Part shown: one piece after another, positions 43,132-51,222 of the stretch | Position numbering within the stretch: position 1 is the first letter of the stretch | Layout: each line of letters opens with the position of its first letter | Assembly: GCF_004341845.1 (NCBI RefSeq) | Contig: NZ_SLVB01000003.1 | Coordinates: forward strand, 1 to 64,000 | Source of the DNA: Novosphingobium sp. PhB165 | GTDB taxonomy: Bacteria > Pseudomonadota > Alphaproteobacteria > Sphingomonadales > Sphingomonadaceae | Direction: 5' to 3' | Length of the DNA: 64,000 nucleotides | Program-made: the position numbers and the translations under genes | Notes under the pieces: generated by a model | Seen by the model: the letters and a program-made list of their open reading frames with translations, nothing else | The model's database searches: none | Told to the model about the DNA's origin: nothing

Positions 43132-43139
43132 CTTCTCTC

Positions 43140-43300
43140 ATTCCTCCCCTGCAAGGGGAGGTGGCAGCGCGAAGCGCTGACGGAGGGGTATAACCGCTTC
43201 AGTCGCGCACAACCCAGTGGATGAAGCCGCTCCTGCGACCGACTCAAGCTGAGCAGATCCTTCGACAAGCTCAGGATGAGCGGAGTGTGGTAGCGATGCC
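43140..43300. repeat. Two further repeat types in the gap
   Basis: CCTCCCCTGCAAGGGGAGG and GGCAGCGCGAAGCGCTGAC form two hairpins at about 43145-43185. ATCCTTCGACAAGCTCAGGAT at about 43256-43276 is a further short palindrome. Both resemble interspersed repeats of sphingomonad and related genomes. No gene is supported between 43132 and 43396. Confidence 0.5.
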
Positions 43301-43396
43301 GGGCAAGACCGTCAGATCGAGCCCTCTCCCCAAAATCCTCCGTTTCCCCCAAGACCCGCCTTGACTCCCCCACGCTCGGAGGCTCAATCGGCTTCG

Positions 43397-45151
43397 ATGC
43401 GAAGACCAGCCGTTAACGCGCTGAAAGCCCTTATCGTGCGCCAGCGCCGGCGGCTGCGCGAGAGCGAACTGGCCTTCATTTTGCTCGCCGTCCTTGCGGG
43501 GATCGCCGCGGGCTGGCTGACCAATCTCCAGAGTTTCCTGGCCCACGCCATCCAGCAAGTGCTCTATGGCGTCACCGGCAACCGCCTGAGCGCCATCGGC
43601 GAAATCCGCCATCCGATAAGGCTGCTGGCCCTCCCCTTCGGCGGGCTGCTGCTGGTCGGCATCGCCTATCTGCTGCGCCATCGCCGCCGCGCGCCGATCG
43701 ACGTTGTCGAGGGCAATGCCCTCCACAGCGGCCGCATTCCCTTCATCGACAACCTGATCATCTCCGCCCAGACCATCGTTTCCAACGGCGCGGGAGCCTC
43801 GGTAGGGCTGGAGGCCGCCTATGCGCAGATGGGCGGCGGCGTCGCCTCGGTGCTGGGCCAGTGGTTCAAGCTGCGCCGCGCGGACATGCGCACGCTGGTC
43901 GGCGCGGGCGCGGGCGCGGCAGTGGGTGCGGCTTTCGGCGCGCCGCTGGCCGGTGCGTTCTACGCGTTCGAGATCGTGATCGGCACCTATACCCCGGCGG
44001 CCATCGCCCCGGTCATTGCCGCCGCGCTGGGCGCGGCCTTCATCACCCGCCAACTCGGCGTCGAACCCTATCTGATCGCGGCGTCGAGCCAGCTGCCGCT
44101 GACCACCGGCGATTACTTCATCTATGCCCTGCTCGGCCTGATCTGCGCGCTGGTCGGCATCCTGCTCATGCGCATGGTGACTTTCGCCGAAATGCACATC
44201 CAGCGCCTGTCCCGGATAACCCGGTGGCGGCCGCTGATCGGCGGCATGCTGCTGATGCCGCTGGCGTGGATTTCGCCCCAGTCGCTCTCGGCCGGGCACG
44301 GGGCGATGCATCTCAATCTGGCGATGCAGCCCGCAATCCAGTTCCTGCTGCTGGTGCTGGTGCTGAAGATCGCGGCATCGGTGATCTCGCTGAGCTTCGG
44401 CTTTCGCGGCGGCCTGTTCTTCGCCTCGCTGTTCCTGGGATCGCTGGTCGGCCTGATTTTCGCAGGCGCGGTGCAGATGCTGCCTTTCGGCATCCAGCTC
44501 GACCCCACGCAGGCCGCACTGGTGGGCATGAGCGGCCTTGCGGTGTCGGTGGTCGGCGGGCCGATGACGCTGGCCATGCTGATCCTGGAGACTACGCACG
44601 ATTTCGCGCTGATGGGCGTGGTGCTGACCGCCGCGCTGGTATCCAGCGCCTTCACGCGGGAGACGTTCGGCTACTCGTTCTCGACGTGGCGGCTGCACAT
44701 CCGCGGCTCGATCATCCGCAGCCCGCGCGACATCGGCTGGATGCTCAGCCTCACCGCCGGGCGCATCATGCGCACCGACTGGGTTTCGGCCCCGGCCACG
44801 CTGTCCCTATCCGAATTCCGGGCCCGGGTGCCGCTCGGTTCGGCCAGCAAGGCGATCCTGCTCGACGCGGAAGAGCGCTACGCGGGCATCGTTTCCACCG
44901 CCTCGGCATGGAATCCCGAGCTTGATCCCGAGGCCGAGGTCGGCACGCTGGCGACGCTCGTCGATACGTCCGTTGCGCCCGCGACCGACATTCGCGCGAT
45001 GCTCAAGGCCTTCGACATGGCGGTGGCGGACGAACTGGCGGTGGTGGACGGCGTGGGCAAAGTCGTCGGCGTGGTCACCGAACGCCATGCGCGACGGCGG
45101 TACTTCGAGGAAATCGAGGCTTCGCAGCGGGAGCTGTTTGGCGAGACGTGA
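43397..45151 (+). CDS. ClC-type chloride channel/transporter with C-terminal CBS region
   Basis: 584 residues from ATG 43397; a TTG 12 codons earlier is possible. About 10-12 membrane segments in the ClC pattern: FILLAVLAGIAAGWL, then GAGAGAAVGAAFGAPLAGAFYAFE, and GFRGGLFFASLFLGS toward the end. The segment that should contain GREGP reads NGAGASVGLEAAYAQMG, so by alignment the gating Glu is Ser. That would favour channel-like or otherwise altered transport. The last 130 residues form a CBS pair region (ILLDAEERYAGIVSTAS, DELAVVDGVGKVVGVVTE). It likely moves chloride or another anion across the inner membrane. Confidence 0.85.
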   Translation: MRRPAVNALKALIVRQRRRLRESELAFILLAVLAGIAAGWLTNLQSFLAHAIQQVLYGVTGNRLSAIGEIRHPIRLLALPFGGLLLVGIAYLLRHRRRAPIDVVEGNALHSGRIPFIDNLIISAQTIVSNGAGASVGLEAAYAQMGGGVASVLGQWFKLRRADMRTLVGAGAGAAVGAAFGAPLAGAFYAFEIVIGTYTPAAIAPVIAAALGAAFITRQLGVEPYLIAASSQLPLTTGDYFIYALLGLICALVGILLMRMVTFAEMHIQRLSRITRWRPLIGGMLLMPLAWISPQSLSAGHGAMHLNLAMQPAIQFLLLVLVLKIAASVISLSFGFRGGLFFASLFLGSLVGLIFAGAVQMLPFGIQLDPTQAALVGMSGLAVSVVGGPMTLAMLILETTHDFALMGVVLTAALVSSAFTRETFGYSFSTWRLHIRGSIIRSPRDIGWMLSLTAGRIMRTDWVSAPATLSLSEFRARVPLGSASKAILLDAEERYAGIVSTASAWNPELDPEAEVGTLATLVDTSVAPATDIRAMLKAFDMAVADELAVVDGVGKVVGVVTERHARRRYFEEIEASQRELFGET

Positions 45152-45168
45152 TCCTGTTTTGCGGTGGA

Positions 45169-45436
45169 GTTCACGCGGAGGCGCGGAGGCGCGGAGGGGT
45201 TGTGGCCTTACCGAGCCCGTCTCTCTGATCCCCGGATCTATCCGGCCAGACCTGAGGGGCGAAATACAACACCTCGTCGTCCCCGCGCAGGTGGGGACCC
45301 CGCTTTTCTTCGCCAGCGTCGCAAAAGGCAGCGGGGCCCCCGCCTTCGCGGGGGCGACGGCGTAAGGTGGATTGCGGGCTCTCCCTGCTTTCTCCGCTCT
45401 CTCTGTCTTCTCCGCGTCTCCGCGCCTCCGCGTGAA
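45169..45436. repeat. Nested palindromes: outer TTCACGCGGAG family, inner copy III
   Basis: Outer arms TTCACGCGGAGGCGCGG (45170 on) and CCGCGCCTCCGCGTGAA (ending 45436) enclose the paired GC palindrome copy III at 45274-45360 (GTCGTCCCCGCGCAGGTG / GGGACCCCGC, then GCGGGGCCCCCGCC). No gene is supported in 45152-45507. Confidence 0.7.
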
Positions 45437-45507
45437 TCCCTCTCCCCCTTCCCGCTTCGCCCCGGCGATGGCTATCGCCACACCCTTCCCGTCCGCCACG
45501 CATCGCC

Positions 45508-45529
45508 TTACCTAGCGATCACTAGGTAA
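45508..45529. promoter_or_regulatory. TetR-type operator
   Basis: Perfect inverted repeat TTACCTAG-N6-CTAGGTAA, 13 bases upstream of the TetR start and just before its ribosome binding site (GAGAGGA). This placement is typical of an autoregulatory TetR operator. Confidence 0.7.
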
Positions 45530-45542
45530 CGAGAGGAAGCCC

Positions 45543-46112
45543 ATGCGCACGCGGATGAACCGCGAGGACCGCCGCGCCGCGATCCTCGACAGCGCCATTG
45601 CCGTCATCGGCGAGCGCGGCTTTCACGGCTTCTCGATCCGCGATCTCGCCATGCGCTGCGCGATGACCGACGCCGGGCTGCTCCATCATTTCGGCTCCAA
45701 GACCGACCTGCTGCTCGCCGTGCTCGACCATCGCGACGCACAGGATGAGGACGCCATCGCCGCGCTTTTCCCCAGAGAGGCCGCACCGCGCGACCGGGCG
45801 GAAATGCTGCGCGTGCTGGCCGCCATCGTCGCCCGCAATGCGGAGCGGCCCGAACTGGTGCGGCTCTACGCCATGCTGCGGGTGGAAGCGCTGGCCGCCG
45901 ATCATCCCGCCCACGCCTATTTCGTCACGCGCGACCGGCTTGCACGGCGCCGTTTCGCCGAACTGCTCGGCCCGCTGAGCGAGACGCCCGAGCGCCTCGC
46001 CCGGCAAGTGCTGGCGGCGATGGACGGGCTGGAACTGCAATGGCTGCTGGAGGATCGCACGTTCGACCTCGTGGCGACATGGAACGAAACCGCCGACCGG
46101 CTGATCCCGTAA
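45543..46112 (+). CDS. TetR-family regulator
   Basis: 189 residues from ATG 45543. The N-terminal helix-turn-helix is clear (REDRRAAILDSAIAVIGERGFHGFSI, quoted in part: AILDSAIAVIGERGFHGFSI; then RDLAMRCAMTDAGLLHHFGS and KTDLLLAVLDHRD). The C-terminal ligand domain, from about 60, is not assignable to a known subgroup. It should bind the 22 bp palindrome immediately upstream. The beta-glucosidase gene starts 24 bases after its stop on the same strand, so both are probably in one operon under its control, with a glycoside or aglycone as a possible inducer. Confidence 0.85.
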   Translation: MRTRMNREDRRAAILDSAIAVIGERGFHGFSIRDLAMRCAMTDAGLLHHFGSKTDLLLAVLDHRDAQDEDAIAALFPREAAPRDRAEMLRVLAAIVARNAERPELVRLYAMLRVEALAADHPAHAYFVTRDRLARRRFAELLGPLSETPERLARQVLAAMDGLELQWLLEDRTFDLVATWNETADRLIP

Positions 46113-46136
46113 ACCGGCGCAAACAGGGAGAGAGTA

Positions 46137-47444
46137 ATGGATCGCAGGACGATGTTGGCCTCCGGGCTGGTGGCAAGCGCGCTGGCCACGCAGGCAGGCA
46201 AGGCAATTGCGGCAACGCCGAAAGGCTTCCCCAAAGGCTTCAAATGGGGCACCGCCAGCGCCGCGCATCAGGTGGAGGGCAACAATGCGCTGAGCGACCT
46301 CTGGCTGGTCGAACAAGTGAAGCCGACGATGTTCATGGAGCCTTCGGGCGATGCCAACAACTCCTTCGAACTCTGGCCGCGCGACCTCGATCTGGTGCAG
46401 CAGATGGGGCTGGATACCTATCGCTTCTCGATCGAATGGGCCCGCATCGAAACGCAGCCGGGCGTGTTCTCGACCGCCATGCTCGACCACTACGCGCGGA
46501 TGATCGAGGGCTGCCACGCGCGCGGGCTGACGCCGATGGTGACGTTCAACCACTTCACCCTGCCCCGCTGGTTCGCCGCGAAGGGCGGCTGGACGCAGAA
46601 GGACGCCGCCGACCTCTTCGCGCGCTATTGCGACAAGGCGGCGCGGCGGCTGGCGGCGGGCATGGGTTATGCCACCACGCTGAACGAGCCAAACATGATC
46701 CACCTCGTGGACAAGGGCCTGCCGCCGCAGATGGCCGGCATGGTGAAGGCGATGAACCAGGCGGCGGGCGCGGCCAGCGGTAGCACCAATTTCAAGAACG
46801 GCATGCTGCCCGAGCATGACGATATCCCGCTGCTGGAAACGAACATGCTGGCCGCGCACAAGGCGGGCCGCGCCGCGATCAAGGCCGCGCGGGGCGATCT
46901 GCCGGTGGGCGTCAGCCTGACCATGAGCGACGACCAGGCCGTAGGCGCGAACTCCCAGCGCGATGCCATCCGCAAGCAGTTCTACGGCGCCTGGCTGGAA
47001 CTGGCCAAGCAGGACGACTTCATCGGCGTGCAGAACTACGCCCGCGCGATCTGGAATGCGGACGGTCAGGTCCAGCCCCCCGCCGACGCGCCGCACAACC
47101 AGATGGGCACGGAAATCTACCCGGCCTCGCTGGCCGGTGCGGTGCGCTATGCCCATGAGGCGACCGGGCGGCCGGTGATGGTGACCGAACACGGCATCGG
47201 CATCGAGGACGACGCGGTGCGCGCGAAGTTCATTCCGGAATCGCTCGCCGGACTGCAGCAGGCGATTGCCGATGGCGTGCCGGTGCTGGGCTATGTCCAC
47301 TGGACGCTGGCGGACAACTTCGAATGGGTGTTCGGTTTCAAGCACAAGTACGGACTGTGCTCGGTCGACCGCGCGACATTCGCGCGCACACCGAAGCCGA
47401 GCGCGGCGGTATTGGGCGCGATAGCGAAGCGCAACGCGGTCTGA
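46137..47444 (+). CDS. Exported GH1 beta-glycosidase
   Basis: 435 residues from ATG 46137, with GGGAG six bases ahead. A signal sequence (MLASGLVASALATQAGKAIA) is present. The GH1 motifs are FPKGFKWGTASAAHQVEGN at the start, the acid/base Glu in TTLNEPNMI and the nucleophile Glu in VMVTEHGIGIEDD (usually TENG), with WTLADNFEWVFGFKHKYGL toward the C-terminus. It should hydrolyse beta-glucosides or related beta-glycosides in the periplasm. It is shorter than many GH1 enzymes (about 450), mainly through shorter loops. It is probably co-transcribed with the TetR gene. Confidence 0.88.
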   Translation: MDRRTMLASGLVASALATQAGKAIAATPKGFPKGFKWGTASAAHQVEGNNALSDLWLVEQVKPTMFMEPSGDANNSFELWPRDLDLVQQMGLDTYRFSIEWARIETQPGVFSTAMLDHYARMIEGCHARGLTPMVTFNHFTLPRWFAAKGGWTQKDAADLFARYCDKAARRLAAGMGYATTLNEPNMIHLVDKGLPPQMAGMVKAMNQAAGAASGSTNFKNGMLPEHDDIPLLETNMLAAHKAGRAAIKAARGDLPVGVSLTMSDDQAVGANSQRDAIRKQFYGAWLELAKQDDFIGVQNYARAIWNADGQVQPPADAPHNQMGTEIYPASLAGAVRYAHEATGRPVMVTEHGIGIEDDAVRAKFIPESLAGLQQAIADGVPVLGYVHWTLADNFEWVFGFKHKYGLCSVDRATFARTPKPSAAVLGAIAKRNAV

Positions 47445-47522
47445 CGCGGGTGAATTGGGACAGGTTGGCCGCCCCGTCGCCGGGTGGCCAACCTATCCAC
47501 TATCGCTGGCGAACCATCAACC

Positions 47523-47680
47523 TCGTCGCCCCCGCGAAGGCGGGGGCCCCGCTCTTTTGGAGTTCACGCAGAGACGCGGAGACGCAGAGGGGACGGCGGC
47601 TTGCTGCATGGTCTCTCTGCGTCTCCGCGTCTCCGCGTGCCTAAAATAAAACAAGCGAGATCCGCGCCGTCTCGGACGAT
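47523..47680. repeat. Nested palindromes: B arm outside, TTCACGC family inside (copy IV)
   Basis: A B-type hairpin (GTCGCCCCCGCGAAGGC / GGGGGCCCCGC) at 47525-47555 is followed by TTCACGCAGAGACGCGG (47563 on) and its inverted partner CGTCTCCGCGTCTCCGCG (about 47620-47638). A decayed A arm (AAGCGAGATCCGCGCC) follows. The nesting order is the reverse of copy III. The rest of 47445-47842 has no supportable gene. Confidence 0.65.
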
Positions 47681-47842
47681 ATATAGTCAACGAGAGAATG
47701 AACGAAGATTAACACTCACCCGGTCACGGTCGCCGCTATGAACGAATACGGCAACTAACTTGATTACAGGAAGCAATGGCACTCGCATTCAATCGGATTG
47801 AACGCGAAGGCTAGTCGTTCCCACCGACTTTGGAGTGTTATA

Positions 47843-48076
47843 ATGGTCTGGCTATTACTCCTCGTTGCCTACCAAGCGCCAGATGACGCCATCAATTGGG
47901 ATGGGCCCTGGAAATTCGGGATGTCCCAAATGGTCGAGCAGCAGTTCGCTTCCGAAGCGCAATGCCGAAGTGCCGCAACCAAAATGGTCAAGAAAATTCA
48001 CAAGGGCATGCTGGCCCCTATCCGCTTTCACTGCGTGAGCGTCGATGCAGATCTACCCAAGGGCGCACCGCGCTGA
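47843..48076 (+). CDS. Small exported or membrane-anchored protein
   Basis: 77 residues from ATG 47843, with GGAG seven bases ahead. A TTG at 47798 would add 15 residues. It has a short hydrophobic leader (MVWLLLLVAYQAP) followed by a soluble part with two cysteines (EAQCRSAATKM, FHCVSVDADLP) that could form a disulfide. The pattern FxSEAQCRSAATKMVK resembles small periplasmic proteins of unknown function found in sphingomonads. No partner gene is evident. Confidence 0.55.
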   Translation: MVWLLLLVAYQAPDDAINWDGPWKFGMSQMVEQQFASEAQCRSAATKMVKKIHKGMLAPIRFHCVSVDADLPKGAPR

Positions 48077-48082
48077 GGGGGT

Positions 48083-48832
48083 TTAAGTCACCGTGAACCC
48101 GCCATCGACGGCAAGGACCTGATTGGTCACCCGCCGCGCCATCGGCGTTGCGAAGTAGAGTACGGCCGAGGCGATGTCCTCAGGCGTGCAATGCCCGAAC
48201 GGCGGGGTGCGATTGCCCGGTCCCACCGGCGGCGGCCCCTCGGCATGGATCGCGCCGGGCGTGCCGACCCCGCCCGGCAGCACGGTGTTGACGGTGATGC
48301 CATGCGGCGCCAGTTCGAACGCCGCGCTCGTGGTCAGCGCCGCCAGCGCGCCCTTGCTCGCCATATAGGCCGCCAGACCCTGCACGAACTGGCCGACCAG
48401 CCCGCACGAGGCGCAGTTGACCACGCGCCCGCCCTCGCCGCCTTCCACCATGGCCCGCGCCACTTCGCGGATCATCAGGAACGGCGCGCGGGCGTTGATC
48501 GCCTCGATCCGCTCCCAGTGCGCCGCCGTGCCCTCAAGCAACATTTCGCGGTGCTGGAGCCCGGCATTGTTGACCAGCAGCCAAGGTGTTCCGTGGCGGG
48601 CCCTCGCCTCGGCGCAGGCGGCGACGATTGACGCCTCTTCGGCAAGGTCCACCGTGATCGCATCCACCGCCGCGCCTGCTTCCACTTGCGCGCGCGAACC
48701 GGCCTCGTCGCGGTCGAGAATGACCACCCGCGCCCCGGCGGACGTCAGCACCGCGCAGATGCCCGCGCCGATCCCGCTGGCGCCGCCGGTCACGAGCGCA
48801 AGGCGCCCGGAAAGATCGAATGGTCCGCTCAT
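48083..48832 (-). CDS. Short-chain dehydrogenase/reductase
   Basis: 249 residues. The cofactor motif TGGASGIGAG is near residue 15 and the catalytic YMASK near 160. NNAG appears as VNNAGLQH, and GITVNTVLPGGVGTPGAI is the usual substrate-loop region. The C-terminus VTNQVLAVDGGFTVT is typical of 3-oxoacyl-ACP reductase-like SDRs. The substrate cannot be told. It is convergent with the small gene at 47843-48076 and follows the CocE-like gene on the same strand. Confidence 0.83.
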   Translation of the reverse strand: MSGPFDLSGRLALVTGGASGIGAGICAVLTSAGARVVILDRDEAGSRAQVEAGAAVDAITVDLAEEASIVAACAEARARHGTPWLLVNNAGLQHREMLLEGTAAHWERIEAINARAPFLMIREVARAMVEGGEGGRVVNCASCGLVGQFVQGLAAYMASKGALAALTTSAAFELAPHGITVNTVLPGGVGTPGAIHAEGPPPVGPGNRTPPFGHCTPEDIASAVLYFATPMARRVTNQVLAVDGGFTVT

Positions 48833-48881
48833 GATTGTCTCCCGGTCTCATTTTCTGTCGTCCGGGAGACAATCAGGCAGG

Positions 48882-50816
48882 TCAGTCCCCGGCGATCGGC
48901 AGCCAGACGGCGCTGGCTGCATCGCCGCCATACTGCACGGTCTCGGTAGCCTTCACATAGTCCTTGGGCATCGCCTCCATGATGGAAGGCACCCACGACT
49001 GCGGGTTGCGGTCATAGAGCGGGAACAGGCTGGACTGCACCTGCACCATGATCTTGTGGCCCGGCAGGAACACGTGATCGACGTTCGGCAGCGACCACTG
49101 GAAGCCGTAGCTCTTGCCCGGCTCCAGCGGCTGCGGCTTGTCGAAGCCATTGACGTAGCGGCCACGGAAGATCTCGATCCCCACCGCAAGCTGATAGCCC
49201 GCCAGTTCCGGATTGGCCGAGTTCTCCTGCGGATAGACGTCGATCAGCTTGACCACATAGTCACTGTCCTGCCCGGTGGTGGACGCGTGCAGTTCCACCT
49301 TGGTCGCGCCCTTGATGTGCACCGGCTTGTCGAGCGCGCCGGTGGTGTAGCTGAGCACGTCCGGACGGCCATCGACAAAGCGCTGGTCATGCACGAGCCA
49401 GGTGCGCCACTCGTCGCCCTGCATGTGGACCGGGCGCGGCAGCATCGGCACCGGCTTGGCCGGATCGGACACATAGCTGTCGCTGCCCGCTGCGGGCTTG
49501 GCCCACGAAAGGCCGTAGTTCCCGGCAAGATAGAGCGGCGTGTAGTTACCCGCCGGCCACTTCTGCGAGACTTCCCAGCCGCCCTTCGCGCCCACGGCGC
49601 CGGTAGCGTAAGTCAGCACCGGCGGCGTGTCGCACTTCGGCGCGTTGGTCTTGAGGTGGCAATCGAAGAACGGCTTCATGTAGTTGCGGCGGAACTGGCC
49701 GCCGGTATCGCCTTCCCACTTCAGCGGGCCCAGCTCGCGCGCTTCGTAGTTCACTTGCGAGTGGCGCCACGGGCCGATCACCAGCGAAACCATGTCGTTG
49801 TTGGTGTCCTGCGGCTCCAGCGCGCGGTAGACTGCCGGGGCGCCGTAGCTGTCTTCCTGGTCCCACTGGCCGACGACCAGCATAGTCGGCACGGTCAGCT
49901 TGCGGGCGGCCAGCAGCTTGTCCACCGCCTGACCCTGCCACCAGGCGTCGTAGCTGGGGTGTTCGAGGACCTTGCGCACCACCGGGAGGTCGGTGAGGCC
50001 ATAGGCCTTGGCATAGTCGAGCGCCGAACCGGCTTCGAGATAGGCCTGGTATTCGTCGCCCGTGCCCTTGGGCACGGCGCCGCCGCCCTTCTTGACCGTC
50101 TGGCCAAGGTCGTAATCGAAGCCGAACATGCGGAAGGCGCCGTTGTGGAACCAGTCGTCGCCCATCCAGCCGTCGACCATCGGGCTCTGCGGCACCGATG
50201 CCTTGAGCGCCGGGTGCGGATTGATCAGCGCCATCAGCGACGTGAAGCCGAGGTAGGACGACCCGGTGATGCCCACCTTGCCGTTACTCTCCTTCACGTT
50301 CTTCACCAGCCAGTCGATGGTGTCATAGGTGTCGGTGGCGTGATCGACCTTGGTATTGTTGAGCGGGCCGCGCAGCGGGCGGTTCATCACGTAGTCGCCC
50401 TCGGACCCGTCAAGCCCGCGCACGTCCTGATAGACGCGGATATAGCCGTCGTTCACGAAGTCCGCATCGGCGACCGGCAGGATCTCCTCGATCTTCTGGC
50501 TGCGGTTGCGGCTGGTCATCTTGTCGGCATTGTAGGGCGTGCGGCTGAGCAGGATCGGCCCGTCGGTCGTGCCCTTGCGCATGACGATCACGGTGTAGAG
50601 CTTCTTGCCGTCGCGCATCGGGATCATCACCACGCGGCGGATATAGTCCGCCTGCGGGCGCACCCAGTCATACGAGGCGACCTGCTCGTTCATCATGGTG
50701 TCGGTGGGAGTGGCTGCCGACAGATGCGAGGCAGCGGCGAGAGCGAGCGGCGCACATGCGAGGCCCGCGGCGATCCGAAGGTTTTTTATCATGGGCCGCA
50801 TGGGTGGCGTGTGCAT
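48882..50816 (-). CDS. CocE/NonD-type hydrolase (X-Pro dipeptidyl-peptidase family)
   Basis: 644 residues; ATGs at 50801 and 50792 are alternative starts, and a signal peptide (IAAGLACAPLALAAASHLSA) follows them. The alpha/beta-hydrolase N-terminal domain begins around VVMIPMRDGKKLYTVIV. RTPYN and the nucleophile elbow VGITGSSYLGFTSLMAL hold the catalytic Ser. The C-terminal jelly-roll domain (GHKIMVQVQSSLFPLYDRNPQ) ends the chain. Relatives hydrolyse esters, amides or X-Pro peptides. It is probably periplasmic. No partner specifies the substrate. Confidence 0.85.
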   Translation of the reverse strand: MHTPPMRPMIKNLRIAAGLACAPLALAAASHLSAATPTDTMMNEQVASYDWVRPQADYIRRVVMIPMRDGKKLYTVIVMRKGTTDGPILLSRTPYNADKMTSRNRSQKIEEILPVADADFVNDGYIRVYQDVRGLDGSEGDYVMNRPLRGPLNNTKVDHATDTYDTIDWLVKNVKESNGKVGITGSSYLGFTSLMALINPHPALKASVPQSPMVDGWMGDDWFHNGAFRMFGFDYDLGQTVKKGGGAVPKGTGDEYQAYLEAGSALDYAKAYGLTDLPVVRKVLEHPSYDAWWQGQAVDKLLAARKLTVPTMLVVGQWDQEDSYGAPAVYRALEPQDTNNDMVSLVIGPWRHSQVNYEARELGPLKWEGDTGGQFRRNYMKPFFDCHLKTNAPKCDTPPVLTYATGAVGAKGGWEVSQKWPAGNYTPLYLAGNYGLSWAKPAAGSDSYVSDPAKPVPMLPRPVHMQGDEWRTWLVHDQRFVDGRPDVLSYTTGALDKPVHIKGATKVELHASTTGQDSDYVVKLIDVYPQENSANPELAGYQLAVGIEIFRGRYVNGFDKPQPLEPGKSYGFQWSLPNVDHVFLPGHKIMVQVQSSLFPLYDRNPQSWVPSIMEAMPKDYVKATETVQYGGDAASAVWLPIAGD

Positions 50817-50939
50817 TTCCAGCGGTCAAGCGTGAAGGCGGGCGGGAATGTGGAGTGGATCGATTTTGCGCGCGGCAATGGTTTTCAGGGCACGACCAAT
50901 CCGCTTAGTGTCGAAGACAAGCCATCAAACTTCCACTCT

Positions 50940-51030
50940 CGTCGCCCCCGCGCAGGCGGGGGCCCCGCTTCTTGCTGACCTCTCGCCCCGCACAAAAGAA
51001 GCGGGATCCCCGCCTGCGCGGGGATGACGA
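50940..51030. repeat. Paired GC palindrome, copy V (B then A arm)
   Basis: B hairpin GTCGCCCCCGCGCAGGC / GGGGGCCCCGC, then about 35 bases, then A arm GCGGGATCCCCGCC / TGCGCGGGGATGACG. Both arms carry the same loop change (CGCAGG for CGAAGG), so the arms of one copy vary together. No gene is supported in 50817-51222. Confidence 0.75.
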
Positions 51031-51222
51031 ATTACGGTGGGTTGTCGTTTTCCGTTATCGAAAGGTGCCAACAGAGCTTTACGCCCACCGGCGCGTGTGC
51101 GGGCCCTTCGGAACGCCATTCGGCGTCCCAATCACAATGAAGCAGGCATGGCGTGCATTATTTTCGCCGGGTGATAGGTCCAGTCAGGCAACCGACAGGG
51201 AACAACCGCTTTGCCAGTCTGC

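Noticed and set aside
45169..45436. CRISPR-like repeats in the intergenic palindromes
   Set aside because: The repeats are paired palindromes of two families without regular spacers, and no cas gene is present.
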